From Craspedostauros australis (lineage: Eukaryota > Bacillariophyta > Bacillariophyceae > Mastogloiales > Achnanthaceae), in assembly GCA_026770025.1 (NCBI GenBank), contig JAMXDE010000004.1, forward strand, positions 2,046,001-2,110,000: DNA of 64,000 bases, written 5' to 3'. The notes beneath the pieces are model-generated. The model made no database searches and was not told the origin of the DNA. It saw only the letters and a program-made list of their open reading frames with translations. The number at the start of each line of letters is the position of its first letter. The stretch's first letter is position 1. Below are positions 30,206 through 41,045 of the stretch, piece by piece. Made by a program: the position numbers and the translations under genes.

Positions 30206-32293
30206 ATGGCGCGGCGGGGTGCGGAGACATGGCACGCGAGCATGAACAAGAAGCTCCTCTGCATTTTCGGCGTCTTCTATGTTTGCTTCTGCTCCTTCTC
30301 CTTCTTTCTGACCGAGATGATCCGCATCGAAGATGGGCCACTCAATGGATTAGTCCTCAGCAAAGGCGGCGGCGTTGCCACGATGGGATCGGCGCAGTTC
30401 TTGGAAAAATCGATGGGGGCCAGTGCTGGCGAAGGTTCCGGCATCGCCATGACCGAAGCTGCATCCGGTCCAAATGGAGCGTTGCGAACCTCTCGGCATC
30501 GGCAACCACAGCCGTTGCAACCGACTCTCGCTCTGCTGTATCCACCAGGGATGATCGGTGGTTATCGCAACCAAGTTCTTCGGTTCATCGGATTCGTGTC
30601 GCATGCGCAATCCGGGAATATAACTCAGTTGCTTCTCCCCACCCTGGTTTGGACGACGCAGTTTGAGGCATCGGGAACGTTCTATCCCATAGCGATGGAG
30701 GACGTGTTTGATGTGGAGTTTTGGAACGAACATGCAGAGCACCTTCCGTTGTTGGTACCGTCGATCGATGGTGGGGATTGCTGGACAGCCAATGGCGCAG
30801 GCGCGCAGCTGGCAACTGAACAAGACTCAATGCCACCGCTCATATCGCCATCATCCTTCGCCGACTCGCATGGATGGTTCAATGCCACCACGGCACCGCC
30901 ATTGTTGGAGTCTGTTTGGGCCAACTCCCCATTCCTGGTGCCAATCCAAAACATCAGCTACGAGATATCCACGGGTCAGTCCAGTCTGAAGCCAAGGAAG
31001 CTGGACCTGCTGGACGACGTGGCACACTGTAAGCACCCACTTGTGTACGGCGGAGGGAAGGGAGCGGGGCGGCTTTGGAATGACTACCTCCGACTTTCAA
31101 AAGATGCTGTCGGCAAGAAGACTGCCAAAGCCAAAGCTGCAGAGAAACAGGCTGCCGAGCTGCTTCGATGGACGTCGCGGGCGCTGCGACCTTCGATGCG
31201 ATGGAGGCAGAATGCAAATGGTTGCGTTGCCCATCATCTCTCCGATGCCGAGGGGCTCGATTTGGATGTTGCGCGACCCTACCTTGCGCTGCACGCGCGT
31301 GTGGAGGTTGACATGGTAAGTGCCTTGCGATTCCAATGATGAGGTTGCCGACGACGCGTAGGCCGCCTTTGTCGCGCAAGTGCGCCTCGCCGCTTCGGTG
31401 AACGAACACGATGGCATACTCAGTGTTGTTCTCGTATGAAATGCTCCACCACTAACGATCTGCTCAACATGTGTGGACCGTTCGCCACGACGTCCACCAA
31501 ATGCCACAAAATCAGATGGTGCATCGGTGCGGGAAAGACATGGAATTCAACTTGACGAAGATCCTTGGCATGGTCGACGCCTTCATCGCGGAGGAGCAGT
31601 CAGAGACTGGCTCCCCGTTCGGCGATCAACAGCCAGGAATCTTCCTCGCCGTTTCCAGAACAGGGATGCACGAAGAAACGACAAATCGCAAAGTCAAGGA
31701 ACTAGCGCGCCAGAACGTAGAGGCCTTGATGGAGCGGAGCCTCAGCAACTTGGACGACGCCAGCACCATCGATTCGATAAGGCACGATCATGCATTTCCT
31801 GTGTTTGAATGCGGTGAGATTTGGATGAAGAACTGGTACGAACACGAGGGCATTCCCGAGAACTTCTTTGGGTCTTTGGTGCCATCGGTGATGAACTTTC
31901 ATCTTGCCACAACAGCGTCCATCTTCATTGGGGTCGCACACAGCAGCTGGTGAGTACTGGGTGGCGTCTGCTCGTATCGTATGCAGCATTTTGGACGACC
32001 TGGTGCGTGTGAGAAATGAGGTCGAGCTTCCCACACCGATTTACGATATCACGCGTGTTAGTATGTACTGTACGCTCTCCTGCTGCTGAACAAGGTGCTC
32101 ACGACTCACCCTCCATTGCTGATTCTGCGCTTTTGGTCGTTGCAACATGTTTTGTCCGGAGTGAAGGAGCACCCATGTGTGGACCAATCGGTACCATCAG
32201 GGACGTGGTTCGACGAACTTCGAATACACCAAGGATGGAATTCGAAGGCTCGAGAACGGAGGGTTGCCAAAACCTCACGAGAATTGCAAATAG
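30206..32293 (+). CDS. Type II membrane O-fucosyltransferase-like glycosyltransferase
   Basis: Three exons: 30206-31315, 31516-31949 and 32167-32293, giving 556 residues. Junctions are ACATG/GTAAGT to CAG/ATGG (phase 0) and CTG/GTGAGT to GAAG/GAGC (phase 2). The start MARRG precedes a signal anchor (LLCIFGVFYVCFCSFSFFL, about residues 17-35), so it is probably a Golgi enzyme. GGYRNQVLRFIGFV (about 125) matches the nucleotide-sugar loop of GDP-fucose O-fucosyltransferase-like enzymes. YLALHARVEVDM is the next conserved strand (HPRVE-like). The spliced end gives SSW-STHVWTNRYHQGRG and NFEYTKDGIRR, the family's C-terminal motif, ending LPKPHENCK. An N-glycosylation site (NIS) is present. Donor and acceptor specificity cannot be read from sequence. 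Confidence 0.82.
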
Positions 32294-33520
32294 AGGAGGA
32301 TAAGCAAAGAGCAGGTGATTTCGCGGACGGCCAGGCCAACAGGTAGGCACGCAGCAACGGAGGGCACACGGAGAGATAGAGAGCCCGCGAGGACAAGACG
32401 TGAAGCTGGTTCCGAAATGTTCGCACATGTGGACGGACACATGCCACGGCACACGGGGCTCCCGTGCCCCTATTTCGAAGTCCAATTCCGGCAGAGAAGA
32501 GATGCACAATATGCACCCCCACGACTTGAGGCGTCCGCAACCAAATCCGTTGCGTGAAATAGATTCGAGGCAAAAACGTGCATACGAGTATGAAAGTCGC
32601 GCTGCACCAGTGGGGTCATACGAGCACTCGCAGAATAGAATCGTACTCTGCCGTTGCACAACAGTACTCTACGAGCTAGGACAGAACTGGTTGGGTTGGA
32701 TAGTTATGTATCCTGTGTGCAAGAATGATGATTGTGGAGGTGGAAGCAATGGATTTTATCATCGAGTACTCTGGGGTAATCGATAAAGTATGGTACATCG
32801 AGTAGAGCCCTCCACGGCGTGCTCGCAATGTGAATAGAGGACTGCCAATGCATGCAAACTCGTATCCCTCTGCACCATCCCAGTACTCGAGTTCTCCCGG
32901 GAAAGAAACGGTTGTGCAGGTGGGAGTAGAGAACTGAGAGGACTTCATCTCACCGCAGCACACGAGCTGTGCCCACCTGAGGATCTCTCCGTCACTGCCA
33001 TCGACCGACAACAGGCAGTGTTCAACAAGCTGAATTTCCACAGCTCCCCGGATGTAACCCGCTGCAATCAACCGTCAACCGTTTCTTCTCATGACAGGTC
33101 TCTATCTCGGCATAACGGGTGATATTTCTAGTATCTGATGCCCTGAGGAGGCCTTTTGCTGATACCCCTCTGTGACGGTCCTTCACATGCGGCTGTCGAC
33201 ATGCAAAACTTGCGTCTGAGAATGCATTGATGCACTGCACGAGTGACCTTCGATGGTTCCTATCACGTTCACCTTTCTCGGTGGAATTCAAAGGCAATGA
33301 GTACATGCAATTGCTCGCATGTCATTGTTTTGGGTTGTGCGGTTGGGTTTTGCAATTCGCAACTTTAGTTGGCATGTTGGTGGATAGATGCTTGAATGAC
33401 ATTGCAACAACTGAATTCAGATGCGCGACGCCTTCACGTCTCATCATTGGGGATCGCTTTCATGAAGCTGTCGTCTTGCATCGGTCATTGTCCACTGAAC
33501 GTTTGGTATGGTATGTCAGA
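32294..33520. other. Convergent 3' intergenic region
   Basis: 1.2 kb between two convergent genes. Contains several TACTCGTA/GTACTCTACGAG words (32632-32680, 32763-32800, 32863-32895) that form small inverted repeats. Open frames here have no recognisable protein content. Confidence 0.5.
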
Positions 33521-36115
33521 TCAACGGTTTCCCACAAAAGGGTTTTCAGACACTTGATTGATGCCATCATCACCTTCCAGCGAGAACATGAGCCCAGACC
33601 CCAACAGGTCCGTAGCCGCGAACGGCATGATCGAATGGTCCTTCTTGCTCTTGTGTTCATGGTGGCCGAATGCGTTCGCAGGGTAGACGCCAACGAACGG
33701 ATTTTGGGTCGCCGTAGGTAGCGCTTGTCCAAACCAGTCGACATTGGCTTGGTGGTGTTGTTGTTGCTGCTGTTGTTGTTGCTGTTGTTGTTGATATGGC
33801 GGCTGCAGGTATGGCAGCGGAGCGTACGTCATCTGCGGCGCAAGTGGTTGCACTATGGGGAATGCAGCGTTGGGTTGCATTCCTGCTCCAACTGGTGTAC
33901 CCGTGGGAATTGCTGGGAGGCTGGGGGTTGGGATGGTGACTTGGTTTGCATTTGTAGTTGGAGGCAGGTTGGGAGCGGCCTGCGATCCAGCTCTGGCGAC
34001 GAATCCTGGAGGAGGCTGAACGACGGCCACCTGCTTTACGGCGCGTCCCTGGTTGGATTGTGCGAGAATCGTGGCAGTGGCCGTGGTAGTGCTGGTGGCC
34101 GTGGGCTGCATGGGGTTGCTGGCGTCTGTGGGAAGCGCGAGCTGCACCGTTTGAAGACTTGGCTTCATGGAGGAGAGTTTAACATTCTCATTCGTGTCCG
34201 TGTCGCCCTGGAACATCACAAGATCGCCCGCCTCATCATCATCGTCCATGTCGACAATGTTGTTGTGGTTCCTGCCGCTTTTCATGTTGCCTGGATTGTT
34301 CTCCACCTGCATATTCGTAGGCGCTTCACCTGAACACATCACAGCCGCCGCATCCGGATGGGCCAACAAAGCAGCCGCCTGCTTTTGAGATTCCGTCGCT
34401 TCGGAACTGGAGCTGACCACGAACGTCCCATTTTGCTGCGTGATGGGGGCGAGCTTGCTATCCACCATGCGAGTGCAAAACTCAAGGAAAAGATGCATTA
34501 TTTTGTCCAACTCGCTTGGTCGCTCCGTCTTCTTGCTACTTCCATTGTTGCGATTGCTGCCATTGTTGTTTCCATTGCCACCCTTGTTGTTGGAAGACGC
34601 ACCGCCTTTTCTGTTCAATCTTTGGCTTGGCGCATTGGTGTTGCGATTGCTGTTGAGAAATGCGTGGGCTTGCGAGCGTCCAAGGAATGGAGATTGCGTA
34701 TCGTAGGTTGGATAAAGGCGGCGAAGTGGGCGGAATCCTTGGAGGCCCGACAATTCCTCCACATCACTGTAGTCGCACTTGGTTTGGCGTCCGTTCCTTT
34801 TGTTCTGGATTTCAGCGATATTATTGCCCACAGCGCAAATCGACGTCCACAACTCGAGCCTCTCCTTCGCCTTGGCCCCGAAATTCGCTTCAATTCCGAG
34901 CAGGAGAATCAGGAGTGGCATCAGACATCGGACGGTGGATGGGAACGCGGACGGCGTGCGTTGTGCACCCTCGCAAAGCTTCGACGTGGTTTCTGCGACT
35001 CTCCGCAGGTAGCACAATGCGAGTTTGACCAGCACTTCGATGGCACTGTCTGTGTCATGTTTGTGGTGCACGGCAGAGAAGATGCAGATGGTTGATATCT
35101 TGCAAAGCAGCGAGTCTCCGAAGGCGCAGGCCTTCAGCATCGACTCCAGGGACTTCATGGCAGGCGGTATCTTGCCGCGGACGCCGGCATCCCCGCGGAA
35201 GATGTCAAAGTGGAGATCCACAAAGTGCGCCAGGCTTGCCCGAATAATCTTGAATCGTTGTTGCTTTATCGTATTCGCGCTCTCCGCGGCACTGCCAGCT
35301 GCCGAGGCGGACTTCGATTGGCGGGGCATGATGGGAGGCGAGGCACCCTTCGTGGATTCCAGCAGGTGTCGCCTGTTCATGTTGAACAGCCTCTCCAGGT
35401 TGTCGTTCGATGTATCGAATGTGGTGTGCGTTGCCATCAGCGATCTTGCATACCAGTACAGACTCACGCACACCATATTCGTCTCCTTCATTTGCGCCAC
35501 GACTGCGAGCTGGTTGTACGGATTGCCCATCCCAGGCGCGAGTCTGGATGCGTTCAGGTAGCACGACTCGGCTTCCTTGAGAGACTGTCCGTACCGGTAA
35601 AGGTCGCCCTTGTAGATGTAGGTTCTGTACAACAGCTCCACGATGGCATGATCGTTGTTGGCATTTGCGCTGTTGTTGGCATTTGCGATGTCGTTTTGCT
35701 TGACTGCCGACGCCAGCTTCTCATGGAATTGCTCCAGGTGGTACTCGTACAGATCCATGGCTTCCTTCAGCAAGTTGTGGAAGTAACGCTCGGTTGTGTT
35801 CCAGGACGGGCTGGCCTTTCTCTTCTCGCGCTGGGCGCGCTGCCGGGCATGGCTGATCTGCTGGTAGAAGCACTGCCGCCACAGCCTGCCCGCGCAATCG
35901 GCCTGCAAGGCGAGAGGAGGGTCGCCGCAGATGACGTCGGTCAGATGCTCGCAAAGCTGCGAACGGATCCTCTTCTTCCGCTGGTCTGCTTCCTTCGGAA
36001 TGGCAGCGAATTCCTTCTCCAATTCCGCGATCCTCACCAGGAGCTCCTGCATCTGCTTCTCCGACGATGCCTGGACGATAGCCCCTGGCCTATGCTTCTG
36101 CGAGTCCCGCATCAT
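33521..36115 (-). CDS. EST1/SMG7-like protein (nonsense-mediated decay or telomere-associated)
   Basis: 864 residues, one exon. N-terminal 14-3-3/TPR-like EST1 region (about 20-170), with CAGRLWRQCFYQQI, then TYIYKGDLYRYGQSLKEAESCYLNAS. The hallmark P-x-x-GNPYNQLAVVA (about 195-210) and WYARSLMATHTTFDTSNDNL follow. These are the signatures of the SMG5/SMG6/SMG7/Est1 family, whose members bind phosphorylated UPF1 in mRNA decay. No PIN nuclease domain follows, which argues against SMG6 and favours an SMG7/EST1-type adaptor. The second half is N/Q/P-rich and disordered, with acidic MDDDDEAGD, a polyglutamine run of about 13 (CAG/CAA codons at 33757-33795) and two NPFVG motifs near the C-terminus. 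Divergent from the GNAT-LysM gene. Confidence 0.85.
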   Translation of the reverse strand: MMRDSQKHRPGAIVQASSEKQMQELLVRIAELEKEFAAIPKEADQRKKRIRSQLCEHLTDVICGDPPLALQADCAGRLWRQCFYQQISHARQRAQREKRKASPSWNTTERYFHNLLKEAMDLYEYHLEQFHEKLASAVKQNDIANANNSANANNDHAIVELLYRTYIYKGDLYRYGQSLKEAESCYLNASRLAPGMGNPYNQLAVVAQMKETNMVCVSLYWYARSLMATHTTFDTSNDNLERLFNMNRRHLLESTKGASPPIMPRQSKSASAAGSAAESANTIKQQRFKIIRASLAHFVDLHFDIFRGDAGVRGKIPPAMKSLESMLKACAFGDSLLCKISTICIFSAVHHKHDTDSAIEVLVKLALCYLRRVAETTSKLCEGAQRTPSAFPSTVRCLMPLLILLLGIEANFGAKAKERLELWTSICAVGNNIAEIQNKRNGRQTKCDYSDVEELSGLQGFRPLRRLYPTYDTQSPFLGRSQAHAFLNSNRNTNAPSQRLNRKGGASSNNKGGNGNNNGSNRNNGSSKKTERPSELDKIMHLFLEFCTRMVDSKLAPITQQNGTFVVSSSSEATESQKQAAALLAHPDAAAVMCSGEAPTNMQVENNPGNMKSGRNHNNIVDMDDDDEAGDLVMFQGDTDTNENVKLSSMKPSLQTVQLALPTDASNPMQPTATSTTTATATILAQSNQGRAVKQVAVVQPPPGFVARAGSQAAPNLPPTTNANQVTIPTPSLPAIPTGTPVGAGMQPNAAFPIVQPLAPQMTYAPLPYLQPPYQQQQQQQQQQQQHHQANVDWFGQALPTATQNPFVGVYPANAFGHHEHKSKKDHSIMPFAATDLLGSGLMFSLEGDDGINQVSENPFVGNR

Positions 36116-37476
36116 CCTGCGGTATCATGGAGGTCGGCAACGAGAAGCTGTCTTTGTGTTGTGATTTTGATGTTGGCAGATCATGAATGTACGGGCGGAA
36201 TTGTGGTTGTGGTCTCGGTTGTGATGTTGGCTGGAGCTGTGATGGTGATGATGAACGGACGGTTGCTTTCCGATTACTCGATCGTGCTCAGAGTCCTCCA
36301 CGATTGTTGTAGAATAGAATATTATTATTTATATATAGTAGCCCGTGCCTCTGCCCACGACAGGTCAGCCGAACGAGCCAACGAATGGATCGAAGGTCAA
36401 AATTGACGACCGATTTTGAACGTGCACCAGCGTGAACGATGATGTTCGTGGATTGTCACGATCGATGTTGCGTCGATCTCGATCTCGATTTCGATTTTGG
36501 TCTCGTGGGCTGAGAGTGCCGCGCGAGGATGGGCAAATCGACGATGGTATAATATGATATTATAGAATATAATGTTATAAATCGTGTGGTATTGTACCAA
36601 ACGGTGGGTCGATGAGCTCGTGGCTCGTACAACGTGGACCACACACTGTCAGGCGCAAAGATGCCGCTCTGTGTGCATTTGCCTTCGTGGACGACTGGAG
36701 ATCGTAGGACGGTGAACACGAGTGCTCCCTTCTCCTGTGCGTCGTGGCCGCTCCAGAACTCAGCACGCTGCAACACACAACAACACGCAACAAGGGCGCG
36801 TCCAGCACAAAAACAGAACGCCGAAACGACGACGATTTCTGTTTGGCTTTCGTCGTCCGACGCAATCAGTCCTGTGCGTGATTCAACGGTTTTAGCGACA
36901 GAGAATAGTACTGATATAGACGCGACTAGAATCGATGCTTGCTTTGACTACCTTGACCTGATCTGCTGTTGTTGTTGTTGTCGTTGTCGTTGTTCGACCA
37001 ACAAAAAATGGCGCGAAATCCTGTCGTGGGCAAATGAAACGAACGTGCAATGGCGGAAGAGCACGACACGAGCACAGCCGACCAGGAATCCGCGCAACCA
37101 ACCAGCCAACTGACCAGCCAATCCAGTCATGACGAAACAGCATCACGTCATCGCCAAATGAAAGACACAAACCGCACTCACGCTACTCTGCTCGACACGA
37201 CGCTGCTCCAATCACGCCGCTCTCCAGAGAGAAGAACATCGAGAAGACCACCGACGCAGAGTGGATACATCGCAGACTGAGGAGCAGGAACAAACTTACA
37301 AATAGAGGGCAGGGAGACAGAGCCCAAACGTAGAATCACTCAACCCAATCTTCATTCCATTGCCCCAGAGTCGTCTCGATTGAGATCTCCACTCGACGAC
37401 ACAATAACGGAACATACCAACATAACAAAGTACCAAAATACCAACATCGCGCAGAGCAAAAGCATACACCTGGACG
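36116..37476. other. Head-to-head intergenic region
   Basis: 1.36 kb between the EST1-like gene (-) and the GNAT-LysM-HMG gene (+). Two AT-rich blocks (36315-36345 with ATTATTATTTATATATAG, and 36547-36590 with TATAATATGATATTATAG) may be core promoter or replication-related sequence. No gene seen. Confidence 0.5.
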
Positions 37477-40400
37477 ATGGCAGATGCACCTGTTCCCGGA
37501 TGGAACGCCCACAGATTTCCGCAGGATCCCCTGAGACAGCCCAAGTACCACTTCGATGACATCCCAAAGTGCGCCAAGGATCTCAGCGGGAGCATGCTGC
37601 AGAAAGTTACGGACCGCGACCAGCTGAAGGAATGCATGGCCGAAATGGTCCTGCTCTGCAACGAGGCTCTGCGCCGCAGCAAGCGAGCCAAGGATGAATC
37701 CAAGCCATTGTCTCTTGAGTACATTGCGGATCGGTTGGATGTCGACGATCCCCTGTTCGGCTACCTCGTCAGGACGTCATCGGGAATGATGCAGGGCTTT
37801 GTGACGATCACTACCTTCACAAATTGGCAGAAGACCTTTCGGTGGGATTCCAGGCACGACCTTGCCTTTTACTTCGACAACAACACAACCGTCGACAGTG
37901 GCAGCAAGAACACCAACGAAAACAGAAATGCGAACAAGCGGAACAGCAAGAGCCACCGCAACAGCGATGACGACGAAAGCGATGGCGCACAGAAAGACCG
38001 TCACGCCGGAACCAAGCAACAAGAACATTCATTTCATGACTCCAGCGCAACCGGCGCGCAGGATTTGCAAGGTTCGTTGCCGAAGCAGAGCAACGACTTG
38101 CCGGGCTTGCATCATTGTGGGCGCACGCGGACCGTGGTGTCCACGGACGAGCAAGATGAGAATAACCCTCCCGGCCAGATCCCAAGGGAGCCAGCATTGG
38201 CAACCAAAGCAACCCAGGCCATCGATGTGGATGGCTCTCTTTCGTGCGATATGCAAAACACCGTGCATCTCGGCGATCCATACAACGAGGGAATTGTCTG
38301 GCCAAGAATCGCCGAGCTTTCCCTGCTGGGAGCCATCGGGTGTGGCAGAGTGCTGGTGTCACTCATAATCGACCACCTGGAAACGCAGAAGCCGTCGCTG
38401 GAGGCAAACTACGATTTCATCGTGCTGCAGGCCACCAAAAACTCCATTCCATTCTACGAATCAATCGGTTTTGTTCGTGTCGGCGCGATCACCGAGGCGC
38501 GTAGTGTCTCTGATGATGACAAGCCGCAAAGCGTCGACGATTCATCGCACCAAGCACAAGGCACCAGCACACCAAACCCATCTCCTGCTGAACATCAAGG
38601 ATCGGACGGCAACTCAACATCGACCGATGGAAGCGGTGCTCAGGTCGCAGTCACTGTCGACGATGCGACAACGTCGGCAGCGCCGGACGCAGTCGCGCGC
38701 ACGTCGCCCAACCTAGTCTCGAGCCCTGTGGTTGTGTACGAAGTGAAGTCCGCCGGGAAGACCCTGTCAGCCATCGCCAAGACTTTGAAAGTGGACGTCT
38801 GGGACATTCTTTTTCTCAACAAGGATGTTTACCAAGATATCCAGCCCAGGAGCCGCCTCATGAAGGGTACTCTACTGTACGTCCCAGATCTTTCCAAGAG
38901 GCTGATAGCCCCGAAGGAAAGGAAGGAGCCGCCACAATGGTTCGTGGCGAAAGAGAACGACACACCACGGAAGATATCGCAAAAGTTCCGAGTGTCATGC
39001 AACGCTCTTGTCATGGCGAATCAAAGCCGCCTTCCTGGCCTGCATGCTTCCGCAAGGCTCAAGGGTGGTACGCGCGTGAAGGTCTCCAACCTCGATGGGA
39101 AAGTGGACAACTGCGTCCCATACTGCCACTGGAGCTTCCCAGACGACACGGCGGACAATGGCGAGCCCAGCTACATGATGGCGTATCGTCTCAACCGCAA
39201 GGGAGGGGCGCATAAGCAGAACCCCATCCTCGCCTCCCTGTCAGTGCCAATCAAACCATTCGCCGATCCGCCGTTACTATTGCCAAGGCCATCGAAGCAA
39301 CTCACCGGCCCACCGTCGAAGAAAGGCGCCGCACAGGCACCGACTCCTCCTGATAGACCAGCCACGAGCTTTGACCTTTTCAAAGAGCATCAGCTCGCAT
39401 TGGATCCCACCATGCAGGGCAAACCTCCTGGTCGATTGGAAAAGATCATGATTCAGAAATGGCGCATGTTGCCAGACAAGAAACAGCAACGCTACGATGG
39501 CATCGCGAAAGAGGGTATGAGACACTACGAACGTGCAGTCAAGGAGCATGAAGAGGAATATGCAGCGTGGGCGCAAAGACTACGAACCACAGCACAAGTT
39601 GCAAAAGCAACCGTAACATCAGCAGCAGCAACAGCAGCAGCAGCAGCAGCGGCAACCGAAACAACAAACGTCGCGACCACTTCCATGACGGCCACGACGA
39701 CAGCGACGACAGCGACCATGATGAAAAGTTCGGAGCGAAACACCGACGAATCGCAAAGTCCACCTCCGGCAACGTCGCCAATCCGAGCACCGACTGCATC
39801 ATCGATTTCGCTCTTGCCGTTGAATCGGACGAGACCACGCATCTCCCACACGCTCTTCAACAAAGTCATCAAACTTGAGGCTGGAGCGGTGACGAAAATG
39901 AAAGCAAAATACACCTATTGGTAAGCCCTGTTTGGATGATCCTACGGGTGTGCGCTGCGGTTGATGGTTTGCGATTTGCGGCGTATGCCCCGTGCTCTAT
40001 TTCTCGCAATTGATGACATCCATCTCACGAACACCCTCCAATTTCGTTTCCCACCTTTCGATTCGACTGATACGATCGACACCATCGGTGGTTGCTCCAT
40101 GTGCCCACCACGACCATGAACGCCGAACGATCCATCCCTTTTGGTTGGTGCCCTTCAATGTGGCCCGCTTATGTTTTGATGTTATGCGGACATGGTGCCA
40201 ATGATGCGTCCAATTGCCCTCAACTGGCGCCCGCACATCACAGGTTCGTGCTGACGTACATCCCTGACCTGCAATGGTGCAGACTCGCGCCGATGTACAG
40301 AGATGGATATCATGGCGAGGAACGGAAGAAGTCAGCGGGTCGCCCAAAGTGGAGGCTGGTCGACGAAAGCCTTGGCCATGAGATTGACATCAGCGCACAG

Positions 40401-41045
40401 TTCTGCGTGATGGTGAAGTCCAAGGCGCTCCGAAAAACAGCTGATGCCGACAAGGAGGAATGGGACATCATCGATGGCAATGCACGAACCAACGTGCAGA
40501 ATCGGAGACCCGGCTCCTGCGGTAGGGCAGTCAGCTCGACGAAGGACAGCACCAGTCGCAAGATCGCCATCAGTTCGCACGATGTCGACGGCATTAGCCA
40601 CAGTGATACAGACAGCGACGGCTCCGACAAAACGTGCGAAAACTACGAAAGTTCCTCTGACGAAGACGACAACAACAACAACACCTCAGATGAGTACGAC
40701 ACAGACCCTGAAGACGACAACTACGGCGATTCTGATGCGTGCGATGATGAAAGCGATCGTGAGGGTAGCGACACCTCCACCACTCTTGACACTGACTTCG
40801 AAGGAAGACCAAAGAAGATGGGCAACACGAACGAGGTGAAGATCACGAGGAAACGAGCCGTTAAGCAATCAAAGCCCTCCGAGGCGCGGAAACGACAAAG
40901 ATCTCCCGGCGACAACAGCACGCAGGAGAGAGGGCGACAACCACCATTGGTCGCAAGGGCTATGAACTCAGGTCTTTCCCCTTCCCTTGGAATCAGAAAA
41001 CAGCCAAAAAAGGCCAGGGAAGCTGCTGCCAATGTGATCCATTAG
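37477..41045 (+). CDS. GNAT acetyltransferase-LysM-LysM-HMG-like fusion protein
   Basis: Two exons, 37477-39920 and 40244-41045, giving 1081 residues. Splice TATTG/GTAAGC to CACAG/GTTC restores YTYW-FVLTYIPDLQWC. The N-terminal half is a GNAT fold (about 10-120 and 270-345) interrupted by a 140-residue disordered insert; acetyl-CoA loop LLGAIGCGRVL and motif ATKNSIPFYESIGF. Two LysM-like repeats follow (about 418-468 with GKTLSAIAKTLKV and KGTLLYVP; about 487-535 with DTPRKISQKF). An HMG-box-like helix set (about 631-700; FDLFKEHQ...KWRMLPDKKQQRYDG...RHYERAVKEHE) comes next. Exon 2 adds an unnamed module (LTYIPDLQWCRLAPM, GRPKWRLVDE, RTADADKEEWDI) and an acidic plus basic nuclear-type tail. 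No signal peptide, so LysM here is probably intracellular. A chromatin acetyltransferase role is inferred. Confidence 0.82.

Noticed and set aside
32016-32346. Two overlapping plus-strand frames starting with ATG
   Set aside because: The third frame here encodes the conserved C-terminal exon of the glycosyltransferase; the other two are shadows.
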